NCBI GenBank assembly: GCA_018296165.2
Contig: JACKQL020000002.1
Coordinates: 620,001-684,000, forward strand
DNA: 64,000 nucleotides
Source of the DNA: Termitomyces sp. T153
Taxonomy: Eukaryota > Basidiomycota > Agaricomycetes > Agaricales > Lyophyllaceae
Direction of reading: 5' to 3'
Positions within the stretch are counted from its first letter, which is position 1; every line of letters starts with the position of its first letter. Positions 1-10,436 of this stretch are shown piece by piece. Both the position numbers and the translations under genes were made by a program. Under the pieces are notes generated by a model. The model did not search any database and had not been told where the DNA came from. It saw only the letters and a list, made by a program, of their open reading frames with translations.

Positions 1-1220
1 TCCTCAGGCGATATGTGACGGGAGAAAGATTCGGAGATCTGTCATTGGGCGCATATTTCCGCTGGGAAATGTACTTTCGAGTTCTCTGATGAACGAGAGA
101 AACAATATGAACATCATGATAACCTCTTCTTTAACTGGACTTTCCAGCAACATCTGTCATGGCATATGTCGCTCGAGGTTACTGAAATCCATTGGGCCGA
201 CAATGTCATTGTCCTTCTATCCACTGGACTCTGCCGATGTTTGGTACCTACCTGGAGAGATATCTCTTCAACGTCGGGCCCGGAGTGTTGTACTTCTCAC
301 TGTGAAGTACCACGAAGTGCCGTAAGGCGACGTCGAAGTTGATGCGTGCAACGACTCGTGGATCTCCAACCTGATCTGTCATTCATTTCGAACTTGAGCC
401 CGATCTTCTGACTGCGTGGTGACGGTATTCGGCAAGGCTCAATTACCCGCCCTGGAGGGCTCTGGCATCTATTTCCATTCTCCGAAGTTGAAGACTGTCT
501 GTTAGTAGCTAATCCAGAAAAGCATCATCGTTCCAGGAGCTTTTCCAGCGCCGCGGACCAACCTCCCCTGCCCGTGAGATATACGCCAGCGTACTCTCAG
601 ACTGTACTAATTTCTTTGTACAACCCACAGCCGCTACAGCACATGGCCTGATGACAAGGGCTGACAGGCTTTGACGGGGCCGCTTTGTCCATGCCGTAAG
701 GCGGGCTGATCGTTTGATCCATGTAAATAATGTCAATTCCGTGGTGTAAGTATGTGGGATACAAGCTGATACAAGTACATTTTGGTTAGTTTCAGTCTAA
801 GTAACCGGCCAGAAATCGTCCTCTAAAAGGTATAGGAGAGTAAATTGCAAGTTCGCCGGTACTTAAAAGTACAAAGAGCAACGTCAAGAAAGGAAAATGA
901 GAAGTCCGAGTCGGTTCTTTGGAGACAGCAGTGTCCCCTCCCTATCGAAGCGGAAAAACTTTGGTATCAAGTACAATTTTAGTTAAAGATATGGTGAGTT
1001 GCTCGAACGTTGATTTCTGGAAACGTTGTTGAGTTGCCTGATAAATACAAGGTGCTCGAACTTTGATAGTTGCGAACGTTCTTGGTTTGGCTCATAGATT
1101 ACAACAGCGAAGCCAGGTTGTGTACACAGTACACCATAATGAGGAGGGCTTCCTGTGGGTGCGAACGCGGCCGAAGTATCGAGTAGCCTTATGCTCGCGG
1201 CGATGATCTGCGCAGAACAA
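1..1220. other. Unassigned window edge
   Basis: No gene is recognised here. One plus-strand frame is open from about 16 to 351 without a start codon, and its translation is rich in aromatic and charged residues, so it could be a terminal exon of a gene lying mostly outside the window. I do not recognise the product. From about 740 to 1220 there is nothing but intergenic-looking sequence. Confidence 0.3.
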
Positions 1221-2070
1221 TTATGAGAATGAGCACCTCGTTCCGCGAAGGCGGGAGATGAAAAAGAAGATGTACTTTAGCTTCACAGCGATGTTTCTAT
1301 AAGGGGATTTTAAGGAAAAAACGTAATGATGAGAGTTGAGATAAGGAAGGAAGAGGGGGAACGTACTTGAGAATACGAATGGAATCGATGCGAAAGCCGC
1401 GCGAACGTCGTTTGCCCGAGAACTCGATGACAGGCTGCGAGATTTGTATCTCCGATGTCGAGCTTACGTGTTCTTGATAAGATGTGGTAGCTGTCGGTGC
1501 TTGAGTGTGAGTGTTCGGGCCGTCTGTCACCTCAGAATGAAGGTGAGGGTGGTGTATGTGATGGTGATGTTCAGTTTGTTCTGTGAAATTTGATTGAATG
1601 AAACAGATTTGGAACAAAGATAGCATAATTGTGGAAAGATAAAGATAACACAGGACTTTCGAATTGACAAACATACCGTGACCATAGAAGACAATGGACT
1701 CCCCATCGCTATCCAACTCAAACACACCCGAAATCCGTAGAGGCGAAGAAGTCTTCCTCCCCTTCCTCTGCAAATAATTCATATGCATATGACTCGCACT
1801 GAGTGGTCGTTGTGGAGACGGGGAATGTCCTCTCCGGCGCGGCGAGCGCCTCCTCCGGCGTTCATCAAAGACATGAGGTGCAATTGCGTTGATTACTTCC
1901 TTAGGCGAAGGACGGAATTTCGCTATTGCTGCCGAAATGTTCATAGGAGCGTTTGGAATCACGTTAGGGAGGGGCATGGAAGGCGGTGGGGAGCGTCTCG
2001 GGTGCGTGGACTGCCTCGGGAAGTGTAGGGATTGGACTGAGGCGTTGGGGGCCGAGTGGATTCGTGACAT
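1221..2070 (-). CDS. Hypothetical basic, His-rich protein
   Basis: I do not recognise this protein. A start at 2070 opens an Arg/Pro/Ser-rich N-terminus (RRRRRSPRRR near residue 75), followed by a short conserved-looking core (FELDSDGESIVFYGH) and a His cluster (EHHHHIHHPHLH). Two introns are supported by splice sites: 1676-1581 (GTATGT...CACAG, 96 bp, in frame, so the unspliced frame is also open) and 1366-1297 (GTACGT...TATAG, 70 bp). Splicing gives a product of roughly 225-230 residues ending at the TAA at 1221. The SR-like basic stretch could suggest a nuclear protein, but that is inference. The last exon and the stop are the least certain part. Confidence 0.45.
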
Positions 2071-2840
2071 CGAAGGAAGAAGTGGGAGGAACAGCGTGAA
2101 GTAATTCTGAAAATACGAAAATGTTTTTATGGGTTCCCCTGAGAAGCAATATACATGTATTGTACACCGATATTCTATATTTGAATCAAATCCAGAAAGG
2201 AAGGTTGGGCAAGATAAGGAACAAGCGAGGGCACCGTTAAAGTGTCAAACTCAAAGAGGTGATGAATCGATGTCTTCCGCGAACAGCTCGTGCCGGACAT
2301 GAGGCGTGAGGCGATGATGGCGTCATTTAGATACATAGATAGTATTAATGAACTTGCCCTGAAATGAAGAAGGGATGTTCGCAATCAGCACCATCCGACT
2401 ATTTACCCAAGAGCCTGCATGGGACCTAAGGTTTAATTGGGCACTGAGCCGCTTGTTCCAAGTGCAAGAACAAAGACTTACATGTGTATTTCGCAAGATT
2501 ATCGTACGTGCTAGACCTTTATACTCACAAGTAGTAATAAAGTTTCCAAGCAATCTGTCTGTCTATCCGTCTATCCCAGCCGACAGTTATTCTGTACACG
2601 TCACACACGCAAGATCTCTTGCCACGGGACAGGACCGGAAGCGGGTAGACATAGTCCAGACACCCTGAGCCCCGTCGGAGGCGTTAAAGATTAAAGCGAG
2701 GAAGAAAAAATACAATCAATCAAAGTCAATGTACACAAAAGTGCCAGTACAGGTGCGCAAAGAAAAGCCGATCAGGAAGGTTAAAAAGCAGGATCTCGGT
2801 GTGTGGTGGAGCAGTGTGGAGCCCTGGTCAAACGCGTATG
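2071..2840. other. Intergenic, no gene seen
   Basis: This stretch lies between two minus-strand genes and would contain the 3' end of CSN7 and the promoter of the His-rich gene. Short open frames occur on both strands, but none has splice logic or a recognisable product. Confidence 0.4.
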
Positions 2841-4043
2841 TCAAAATCGATTTCTCTTCGAGCGAGTTTTGGGCTGGGCCTCTGCTGGCGTTCTGGACAT
2901 CGCGAGTAAGAGTAGGTCGATATCGAGGGGAATAACAAGACTCACTTCCGATTCCTATTTTTCCCGTTCCCATGGTCCTCATCGATATCCATAAGCATCC
3001 CGTCTCTATCCCTCTCCACCGCCCTTCTATTCATCATACTTCCACCACCCAAAGACTTTTCCTTCTGCTTCTCAAACACCTCCTTAAGTGTCGCTTGTAA
3101 AGCTTTCTCATGTTCTAGTGCGGCCTGCTTAGCGGCATCGCTCTCTTTGGCGATTTCCTGAATCTTGGCGTCGAGTGTAGCGAGAACTGATGACGTTGTC
3201 TCGGCCCTGCGTAACATAAAGCATGCCCGGTCAGTTTTGTGGAGCCATGAGTAGCCGGTGCGGGCTGGACCGGAGTGGGAAAAGGGACGGCGGATGGTGA
3301 TGGCAGGGGAGAAAGCCAAATTAGAATGGAAGTACTTACCAATTCTGTAGAGCGGCTAACACCTCCTCCAGCTTTCCAGGCTCAAGGTCGCGGCCCATGG
3401 TGTACTCTACTTCAAGTTGTTGTTCCTTCTGATCAAGTTTGCCACGAAGGATGTCAAGATATATTGCGTCGATGATAAGGTCTTCAAGTTCACGGATTGT
3501 GGACATATCGAGGGCTTCAAGGAGGTCGGCGTAGGGAAGAATCTGGTAGAATGTACGAGTTAAGAGGCTGTATGGCTGATAGTCGATGGTACGCACCCGG
3601 CGGTCTGAGGCGAGTGAGACGATGGATAGGTGTTTGAGCTTGGTGGTCTGGGCTTCGTTAAGGGGCGGTAGAAGGTCTTTGTGTGCTGTTGGGGGTAACT
3701 GGATTTGACTAGCACGGTACATCGACAACGATAACAAACTCACAAACATAGTCCTGATACGTCCTATACGAGAACAACTGAAGCAAAGACAGGTATTTCT
3801 CGTGTTGTTCACTTTTCCCAAGCTATAACAGCCAGAACCCAATATCAGCCTAATGACAGTACATTATGTAAAATGAAAGTGTACCTCCTGAATGTTAGGC
3901 AGTTCCAAAAGCTCTGAGAACACAAAGACACCAGGCGCGGAGGTCACATCTTGAATCAACTTGGCAGCTGCAGCACCTTTGAGACCTTTTGCCATTAGCA
4001 AGTATGGCTCGAGTTTTGCGGGAAAATTTGATCCAAGATCCAT
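2841..4043 (-). CDS. CSN7: COP9 signalosome subunit 7 (PCI domain)
   Basis: Subunit of the COP9 signalosome, the nuclear complex that removes NEDD8 from cullins and so controls cullin-RING ubiquitin ligases. Six exons join cleanly: 4043-3885, 3822-3748, 3698-3597, 3542-3340, 3206-2946 and 2892-2841, giving 283 residues, the usual CSN7 length. Family hallmarks are visible. The N-terminus reads KLEPYLLMAKGLKGAAAAKL and then VFVFSELLELPNIQE. The PCI core has LPYADLLEALDM, then IRELEDLIIDAIYLDILRGK and LDQKEQQLEVEYTMGRDL. After this come an acidic/coiled tail and a basic C-terminus ending KTRSKRNRF. Introns 54-133 bp use GT...AG. I chose the start because it is the first ATG in frame and matches the family N-terminus. 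No sign of decay. Confidence 0.93.
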
Positions 4044-4521
4044 AGTAGAGGCAGCAAAAGTGAGTCGATGTCAATATATGAACTTGAAGTTAACTTGAAT
4101 ATGAGCGAGATCGCGTTGTGTGGCGAGACAAGATCTCGGGATGTTCCGCGTCTTTCGATGATAATAGGTACAAATCTCTCGTGTATACGGGCGCGGCTCG
4201 TAAATCATTGCGTACCCTTTGTCGATGTGCCACTTTCTGAGGCCATACAGATGTTAATACATGTCATTAAACTAAAATCTGTCCTATACATTCAACCGTC
4301 TAGATTCAATTCTGATCAGCAAAAATGGGTATTGAAGCAACCGATGCAGTCAAATTGATGCATTTTTCTGTGTAATCAGTTGTAAATGCATTACACATGG
4401 TACAAGAATGTATTTTTCCATGTGATTATGTAATGCATTATGCATGATGTACAAAAGTAATAGATTGATGGCATTCAACAATAGGTACAATGAGCCAGGA
4501 TGGAACCAGCATCCTCACATA
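4044..4521. other. Intergenic with a palindromic hairpin
   Basis: Upstream flank of CSN7. It contains an inverted repeat: arms 4385-4400 (aatgcattacacatgg) and 4418-4439 (ccatgtg...taatgcatt), with a small bulge in the right arm and a 17-bp loop. No gene is seen. Confidence 0.4.
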
Positions 4522-5220
4522 GGTCCCAGGAAGCTCCCAAGCAACCCCGTCCACGAAATAGCGGATCTGAGGGGGAATTTTGGCCAAATCTAAGTCCCAA
4601 CTTTGCGGATTTGAGGCCCCTGATGAGGCAACCTTGGTCTGTAATATTGCTGATTTGAGGCTCAGCAAGACAAAATTTTTGAGATTTTGACAACAAAATT
4701 CTGAGCATTCGAGGCAATCTTAGTCCCTTAATTGAGGTGTATGACAGGTTTGCAACGTAAATTTACATATCAACATGTTACATGTGTGATAGCACAACAA
4801 ATTGCATTGTTGCCCCAATCATCCTCACCTCAGTAATTTTCAGTATGCCTGACAAGGCACAAACATGAGAATATCTCTTGCATAAGGCATGAGGAAGGCA
4901 GCACATTCACAACATTGATATTCTATCTTACTGAAGCCCATCCTTGCCAAAGCACCCGTTCTGAAGTGTTGCATTCTAGGTGGTAAGCTATCTCATAAAT
5001 AGAGTCAAGATATAGTCAGCTATATAGCTCAGTTGCACAACATTAGCACCAATGTTGGGTGAGCAGAAAAAAACAATGAAAAAAATGAGAATCTCCTTTT
5101 TAAGACACATGTTTTGCATATGTTGTCCATTATTGTGGATTTGAGGCCCCAAAAATAGTGGATTTGAGGCCGAGATTTGGGAAATTTCCAGACAAATTCT
5201 CTTGGGAGCTTCCCGGGCCT
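4522..5220. mobile_element. Short TIR element with subterminal repeats
   Basis: About 700 bp bounded by near-perfect inverted ends: 4523-4541 (gtcccaggaagctcccaag) pairs with 5201-5219 (cttgggagcttcccgggcc). Inside the ends a motif close to GGATTTGAGGCC recurs in the same orientation at about 4562, 4606, 4647, 5136 and 5159. Subterminal repeats next to inverted ends are typical of non-autonomous DNA transposons, where they bind transposase. There is no coding capacity. A clear target duplication is not seen, although ACATAG lies just outside both ends. Confidence 0.42.
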
Positions 5221-5289
5221 CCTTACATAGCATGATAGTATGATAGTTAATAGAACTAGGCAATTGTTACAACAGAAAGCAAAGAACAG

Positions 5290-5590
5290 TCTAAGTAAGG
5301 GGAGCTTGCTCTCCTTAGAAGATATACTGTCCTAAACCTTTACCAAACATTGATCCAAAGCACTAACAAATTTAACAAAACCTAACTGCTAACCTTAACA
5401 ACCCTAACCAGCTAACCAGCTAACCTGTGGGGAGCAGTGGACAGGTCTTTCTCATGGTATGTATTATCCTTGACTTATATTGTTTTAATTGTTCTGTCGG
5501 TGTAATGGTTATTAGAGAACCTTTGTTAGATTATGTATACACAAGGTTGTTGGTTCAATTCTTCCTATGTGCATTGTTATTTACCCATCA
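5290..5590 (+). repeat. SINE-like element with tRNA-type A and B boxes
   Basis: The segment starts near the imperfect palindrome ggggagcttgctctcc (5297-5312) and passes through CTAACC-rich sequence. It then has an A-box-like stretch (CGGTGTAATGGTTA, about 5498-5511) and a B box (GGTTCAATTCT, 5552-5562) spaced as in tRNA-derived SINEs. The same arrangement recurs at 9.6-9.9 kb. No acceptor or anticodon stem can be folded, so it is not a tRNA gene. Confidence 0.42.
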
Positions 5591-5984
5591 TGCATGACTG
5601 ATATGTAGAATATCCGCTAGAGAGAAAAATGTACTATGTACCATGTGTAATTGGACAGGATAATGCATCATGATGCCTGCATCCAGTGATTGAAGTACTA
5701 GGACTATAACTATAGAGACACTGCTATTATGTCCTACAATCCGATCAGCTGGGACGAAGTTCTTCGGCTTGGATTTTGCCGATACTACTACACAGTTAGT
5801 TGTTTCGACTTAATCAAATCATCACTTGTTTAGTGGTTCCTCGTGATACTGAAAGATCTTGAAGTAGTAAAATCAAACGGCCCTGGCAGTGCTCCCCTGA
5901 TAAATGAACCGCAAGATAGGAAATAGTCTGACCAGTGAATTCCAACCTTGGCCAAAGAAGACTAGTAAACCTATACCTCTGTTG
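5591..5984. other. Intergenic, nothing recognised
   Basis: AT-rich sequence between the SINE-like repeat and the palindromic repeat. No coding signal, stem-loop or repeat stands out. Confidence 0.3.
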
Positions 5985-6205
5985 CTTCTAGCCACTACCT
6001 ATCCCACTGTATCAAGCAGAGTGTACGTGTCATACTTCCTGCCTAATACAGCAGGATATGCTGAATTTACCCCCTCCTTCAATAATACAGTATTTAATGC
6101 ACCTGTAGCCACCGAGGGGTAAAACTAGGCATATCCTGCCATATTAGATGAGAAGTATGACCCATACTCCCTACCTAATACAGCAGGATAGGTGATAGCT
6201 ACAGG
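5985..6205. repeat. Palindromic MITE-like repeat
   Basis: A left arm at 6031-6073 (catacttcctgcctaataca...) is inverted at 6116-6159 with about 80 percent match. The same arm sequence occurs again in direct orientation at 6163-6190 (catactccctacctaataca...). A weaker outer inverted pair lies at about 5990-6004 and 6186-6200. It is non-coding and looks like a hairpin-type MITE with one arm duplicated. Confidence 0.45.
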
Positions 6206-6509
6206 TGGGCTTCTGCAGAAGATAGAGTGTTCTTGTTCTCAAGAGGATGAATGGCAATCATTCAACCATCTGATTGCCACATCGCAGGCGAGTTCCCATA
6301 AGTAGTGCCTTTGTGAGGCCAAGACAAGGAGCCCATCTTCTGCTACAACTGATCAATCACGATCAAGTCCACCAATACCACCCAACCAACAATAAGCGGC
6401 TTGTACGAAAACATTTTCCCGATGGTGAATAACACCGCAGTGTCTATCCATTGGCAAGTGTATGTGTCACCTGCTTTTGTCTGACCCTTTCTAGCTCATC
6501 TCACTTAAT

Positions 6510-8039
6510 ATGTCTGACAACTCTTGCAGAGTCAGTGGTAATTACATCGACCTCGTTTCATATAGTACGTTTCCCGTGCTGCTCCTACGATCCTCCACTG
6601 ATCTTTGGTGCTCGCAGCTCTACTTTACTATGATTATGTGTTGACGCTGCCTGCCGAAGTTGATCGATTCTGGTCCACGCGATCTCTCTCATGGGCCTCT
6701 ACCTTCTTTTATTTCAACCGCTATTTGAGTCTTTTTGGCCACGTCCCCGCCATCTTTCGAGACTTTTGGATGCCCGAATCACTAGAGTGGACTAAGGTAT
6801 CTGTCAGTTTGACACAGATGATTATACATGCTCAGCGCATAATAGACGTGGGCATCGCCATTTTTGTACCTCAAAAGTTACTTCAATCGTTGCTAGCTAG
6901 ATGTGCTTCACTCGCCCTCTATCATCAATATTTCTTAGTGGTCACTCAAATTTCTGTCGGAAGTATGTGTACCGCCCACCTCCGAACCATTCATTGATGA
7001 TCATGGAGCTGCATCAGTGCTTCTCACAATTCGGACTTATGCACTATATGACCGAAATCTGAGAGTACTTCTGTTCATCTGCACATGCGAATTTGCAGTC
7101 ATTATTGTTGGTGTAGTGAGTACCTGAAGCTTCTTGTCATAACAATTCCCATTTATTGTCCTGTCAGTGGTCTGTGGTTGGTGGGAATAACACCGACAAA
7201 ATTAGCATCCATCTGCAAATAGCTTGCACACCATTACTAAAACGCCATGTGTCAGTAGTACATTTGACTTTCCCCCTGAATGTGAACTGACTAAAATCTA
7301 CTCCAGTGCAGATCGTACGTCCTTACTGAAATAATAATTTTACAGTATAGCCCAAGTTTTTTGTTTATGGACAGGCTTCGCAGACGGGTGGATTGGGACG
7401 CTCATGTTTGAAGTCTTGATTTTCACTATGACCATATATAAGTCATGGAGACGGGGCGAAAGAGTTAGTAGATCTTTATACAAGGTTCTTCTACGTGATG
7501 GTATGCTTTTCTGGAATATCCCTTCTCAAGCTCAATATTATATTATACCCTAGGTGCGATATACTTTGGGCAAGTGACGACTTCAAGCTTACCGTCAGAT
7601 CCGGTGTTGGAGATATTGATGTGCCATTGCAGGATTATATCAGCTGTTGGACTTGTGACTGTCATCACATTTTATGTAGGTGTATATTTTTTATTTTGTT
7701 AATGGTCTACTGACTTCCTCGTAGGCTTTGCCTGTAAGACTTCCTATATCGCCTCATGCTTGTCAACAGTAATTGTCTTCCAGGGTTACCAACGAGGTGT
7801 TACTGCAACTTTTGCTAGTGTGTACGTCTTTCTTTCTTTTTATTTAATTTAAATCTTTTAATCTCATGACTAACTACAGAGTGCAAAGCATGACAATGAG
7901 CAGGCTCATGCTAAACATTCGTGACCCAAAATACTCAATGAAGTTGACTCACCCAACTTTGCCGTCGGCTCTTGTTTTCAATGTTGAATCCAATGTGGTG
8001 TCCAATTCAGTGTCAGCTACGAGCCATGGTTTACCCTGA
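6510..8039 (+). CDS. DUF6533-type multi-pass membrane protein
   Basis: Basidiomycete membrane-protein family with an N-terminal DUF6533 domain; function unknown. Exon 1 (6510-6564, start MSDNSCRVSGNYIDLVSY) joins exon 2 at 6618 after a 53-bp intron, giving the family signature TLLYYDYVLTLPAEVDRFW and FYFNRYLSLFGH. Later pieces fit the family in order: a helix ending YHQYFLVVTQISVG, then LLTIRTYALYDRNLRVLL, then a helix before a GTGAGT donor near 7117, then WTGFADGWIGTLMFE with IYKSWRRGERVS, and a last exon with MTMSRLMLNIRD ending at the TGA at 8037-8039. Each junction has GT...AG signals, but I did not fix every exon (the region around 6800-6900 and 7270-7340 is uncertain). A receptor-like topology is typical of the family; no ligand is known. 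No clear inactivating change was found. Confidence 0.72.
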
Positions 8040-8359
8040 GGCCTGTATATAGCACTGATTGATAGCTTCAACTCTGTATCTTTGGTCCTTAGTTATGCCG
8101 TACTATTTATCTTTCTCGGGCTCTCGAGTATGCGAAGTACTCCATAGTATAAAGGCTAGTATACTTGAAATCTACTGCAGAGCCAACCCGGCCCGACAGA
8201 ACGCATGAGGGGTACCAAAGGTCAAGCATAAGATTGATTATAGAGCATATGATAGGCTTGCAGGATCCGCCAGTTTTTCAACTGTGAATAAATGAATGTA
8301 TACCATGCATCTTCTATAGTGAGCGTTGTATTACATTATGTACTTAACAAAACTACTTA
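8040..8359. other. Intergenic, nothing recognised
   Basis: 3' flank of the DUF6533 gene. No coding or repeat signal is seen. Confidence 0.3.
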
Positions 8360-8729
8360 TGGCCATCACCGGGTGGGACAATTCAATGTTTGACCACCCA
8401 TCCTTGAATGGTCTCCTCAGAACGCTTTGAAATCTTCAGAGGTCAGTTTATTTGATATGATATCTCAGAACTTGCAACTAGAGTTGACGTGATAAGTTTC
8501 TACAGCGCTGACATATATTCCCATGCCCCTCATGTTCCTTTATCATGTCCTTTCTGTGGTCCTCCTTCTCCCTGCCTATACATCTCCATGTGAATATATG
8601 GATGCATCTGTTTGAAGCTGGTAAACGTAGGTGGAAGCCTGAAAGCTGTTCCAAACTCATTCCAGGGGGTATGTATATCAAGTGGGGCAAGCTCCTTTGT
8701 CTCGCTGAGGGCCAAGTTTCCGAGATCTA
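8360..8729 (+). pseudogene. Truncated duplicate of APH-like kinase 5' end
   Basis: This is a partial copy of the 5' half of the kinase gene at 33186-34087, including its upstream DNA. The upstream match runs from about 8360 (ggccatcacc...) through gtgataagtttctacagcgc. The coding match starts at 8524 (MPLMFLYHVLSVVLLLP). It shifts frame within the first 30 codons and continues as IWMHLFEAGKRRWKPESC and IPGGMYIKWGKLLCLAEGQ, then stops at 8729. Everything downstream, including the catalytic loop, is absent. It cannot make a functional kinase. Confidence 0.7.
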
Positions 8730-9171
8730 GAATAGATCGAGGCCTTTATCCTCAAAAGTTCGACGTGGATCCGTACAACCGCTTGTATCTATTTGTTGCT
8801 TATCATTATCTTATTATCTTATCTTGTTCTTTTCTTGTCTTACATCTGAATAAGCGTTGACCTGACAATACAACCATTTGTATATGTTTGTCCGTTGTAC
8901 TCTCTAGTCACTCACTTCTTCTCTTATTGTTTTGGAGAAGGGATTTCATGTGGGTAGTACTATTGAACTAATACAGCTCATATCCATGACAACCTTTTCT
9001 TCTATATGTATGGATGATCTCTCCTTTCTACTTGCTGATGAACATCATGTTTCTCTTGCTTATTAACTTGAATTTCCTGTCCCATATTTATTTAGTCAAT
9101 TGTCATTAGAGTTATTGTCATGGTGTATGAATAACATAATAGCTTGGTCTGAATATCATGGTTTGATGAGT
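8730..9171. other. AT-rich intergenic, nothing recognised
   Basis: AT-rich sequence with no convincing gene, repeat or RNA signal. Confidence 0.3.
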
Positions 9172-9375
9172 TTCCCATAGTTTATGCAAACATCACAGCA
9201 TCAAACTTTTTCTATCAATGGTCTTTTGCTCTGGTCAAGGGGATTCCTATGGTTCATGTAATCATGAACCCATCTTCTTTCAGAGTCAAACTGTCCAGGG
9301 GAATTTCCTCTGTTTATGGAATGACACATTGTGGCTGTGTACACATGTTCCATGCAATTATATAAACTATGGGAA
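9172..9375. repeat. Short inverted-repeat (MITE-like) element
   Basis: Perfect 14-bp inverted ends: ttcccatagtttat at 9172-9185 and ataaactatgggaa at 9362-9375, enclosing about 175 bp without coding capacity. The two overlapping open frames on opposite strands here are a by-product of composition. Confidence 0.33.
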
Positions 9376-9439
9376 TCCATCCTGCTTGCCACATTGTCGG
9401 GCAGTACAGTCAATATCATATATTAGAACCTTGTAACTA

Positions 9440-9905
9440 CAAGCCAGGCTTAATATGTTCCAGCTTGTAATGACAAGTATCATGTGCCTAGCAATTTTTG
9501 GCCAAACATTTTGCCAATTGGAAGAATTGAACCTGTGACCACAATCCCAAAAACAACTGTCAGTACAACAATAACCACTTAACCAAGGAACCCTAATTGT
9601 AACAGAAATACATTGTAATGAGGGGAGCAAGCTCCCCTTTAAAATATCCCTGCCACCCCTAAGCATATTAACAAAACCTTAACAGAACCTTAACAGAACC
9701 TAACCAAACCTTGAACTACCTAACAGGAACTCTAACTGAACTCTAACCAGGCTAACCATGTACTCAATGGGCAGGCCTCATAGGTACATAGGTCTGATGT
9801 GTTAAAATTTATTACTTAGTCTGTTAGTTCAATGGTTCTATTGTGTCTTCTTTGCAATTGTGCTCATCATTTAGAAGGTTGTTGGTTCAATTCCCTTTGG
9901 TTGTG
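9440..9905. repeat. Head-to-head pair of SINE-like tRNA heads
   Basis: A minus-strand tRNA-like head has a B box at 9533-9524 (GGTTCAATTC) and an A box at 9584-9572 (GGTTAAGTGGTTA). A plus-strand head has an A box at 9824-9835 (TTAGTTCAATGG) and a B box at 9884-9894 (GGTTCAATTCC). Between them lie the palindrome ggggagcaagctcccc (about 9622-9637) and CTTAACAGAACC-type repeats. The plus half resembles the repeat at 5290-5590. None folds as a functional tRNA. Confidence 0.42.
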
Positions 9906-10063
9906 TTTTCTTTGTCTGGTTCAACATTTGGTGCTGTTGACATCATGTGACATTACAAGACTTTCATATAAGGGGCAGTCTTGTAATTACAAGTGTCAAT
10001 ATATTAAAATTTGCTTGTGATGACAGGTGGGTAATATATTACCCTGCCAGCCTCTGGTGACAT

Positions 10064-10410
10064 TGTAGAGCAATGATGAGTTGTTACCTCAGAGTCAACA
10101 CAAAGGTGAGACACTAGATATATCTATATACCTGTAGAGCAACAATGAGTTGTTAACTACAGGATTATACATAGGTCAATGAGATGAATATGTAAGTATT
10201 ACAACATACCCTCAGAGTTGATACAAAGGTGAGATACTGAGGGTAAAAGTTTTGTGTACCATAAGCACTTGTATAGAAAAATAAAGTTTCTACAAAGATA
10301 AGCAAACATGGAGACTGTCCATGCTGGCATAACATATCAGGGATTGAGTAATTATAAAATAATGAAATAAAAAGAATAATAAATGGTTGCACTTGAGTCA
10401 ACCCTCAACA
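10064..10410 (-). repeat. Copia 3' LTR
   Basis: 347 bp. On the minus strand it starts TGTTGAGGGTTGACTC and ends CTCTACA. It matches the LTR at 28714-29063 along its length with many point differences and small indels. Confidence 0.8.
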
Positions 10411-10436
10411 TTCCCCCAGATGAGATGTGACAACTG

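Noticed and set aside
5385..5425. Telomere-like CCCTAA repeats
   Set aside because: Only one partial match; the surrounding CTAACC pattern is irregular and belongs to the SINE-like repeat.
5498..5565. Possible tRNA gene from A and B boxes
   Set aside because: No acceptor, D or anticodon stem can be formed; the repeat nature and similar copies at 9.5-9.9 kb fit SINE-like elements.
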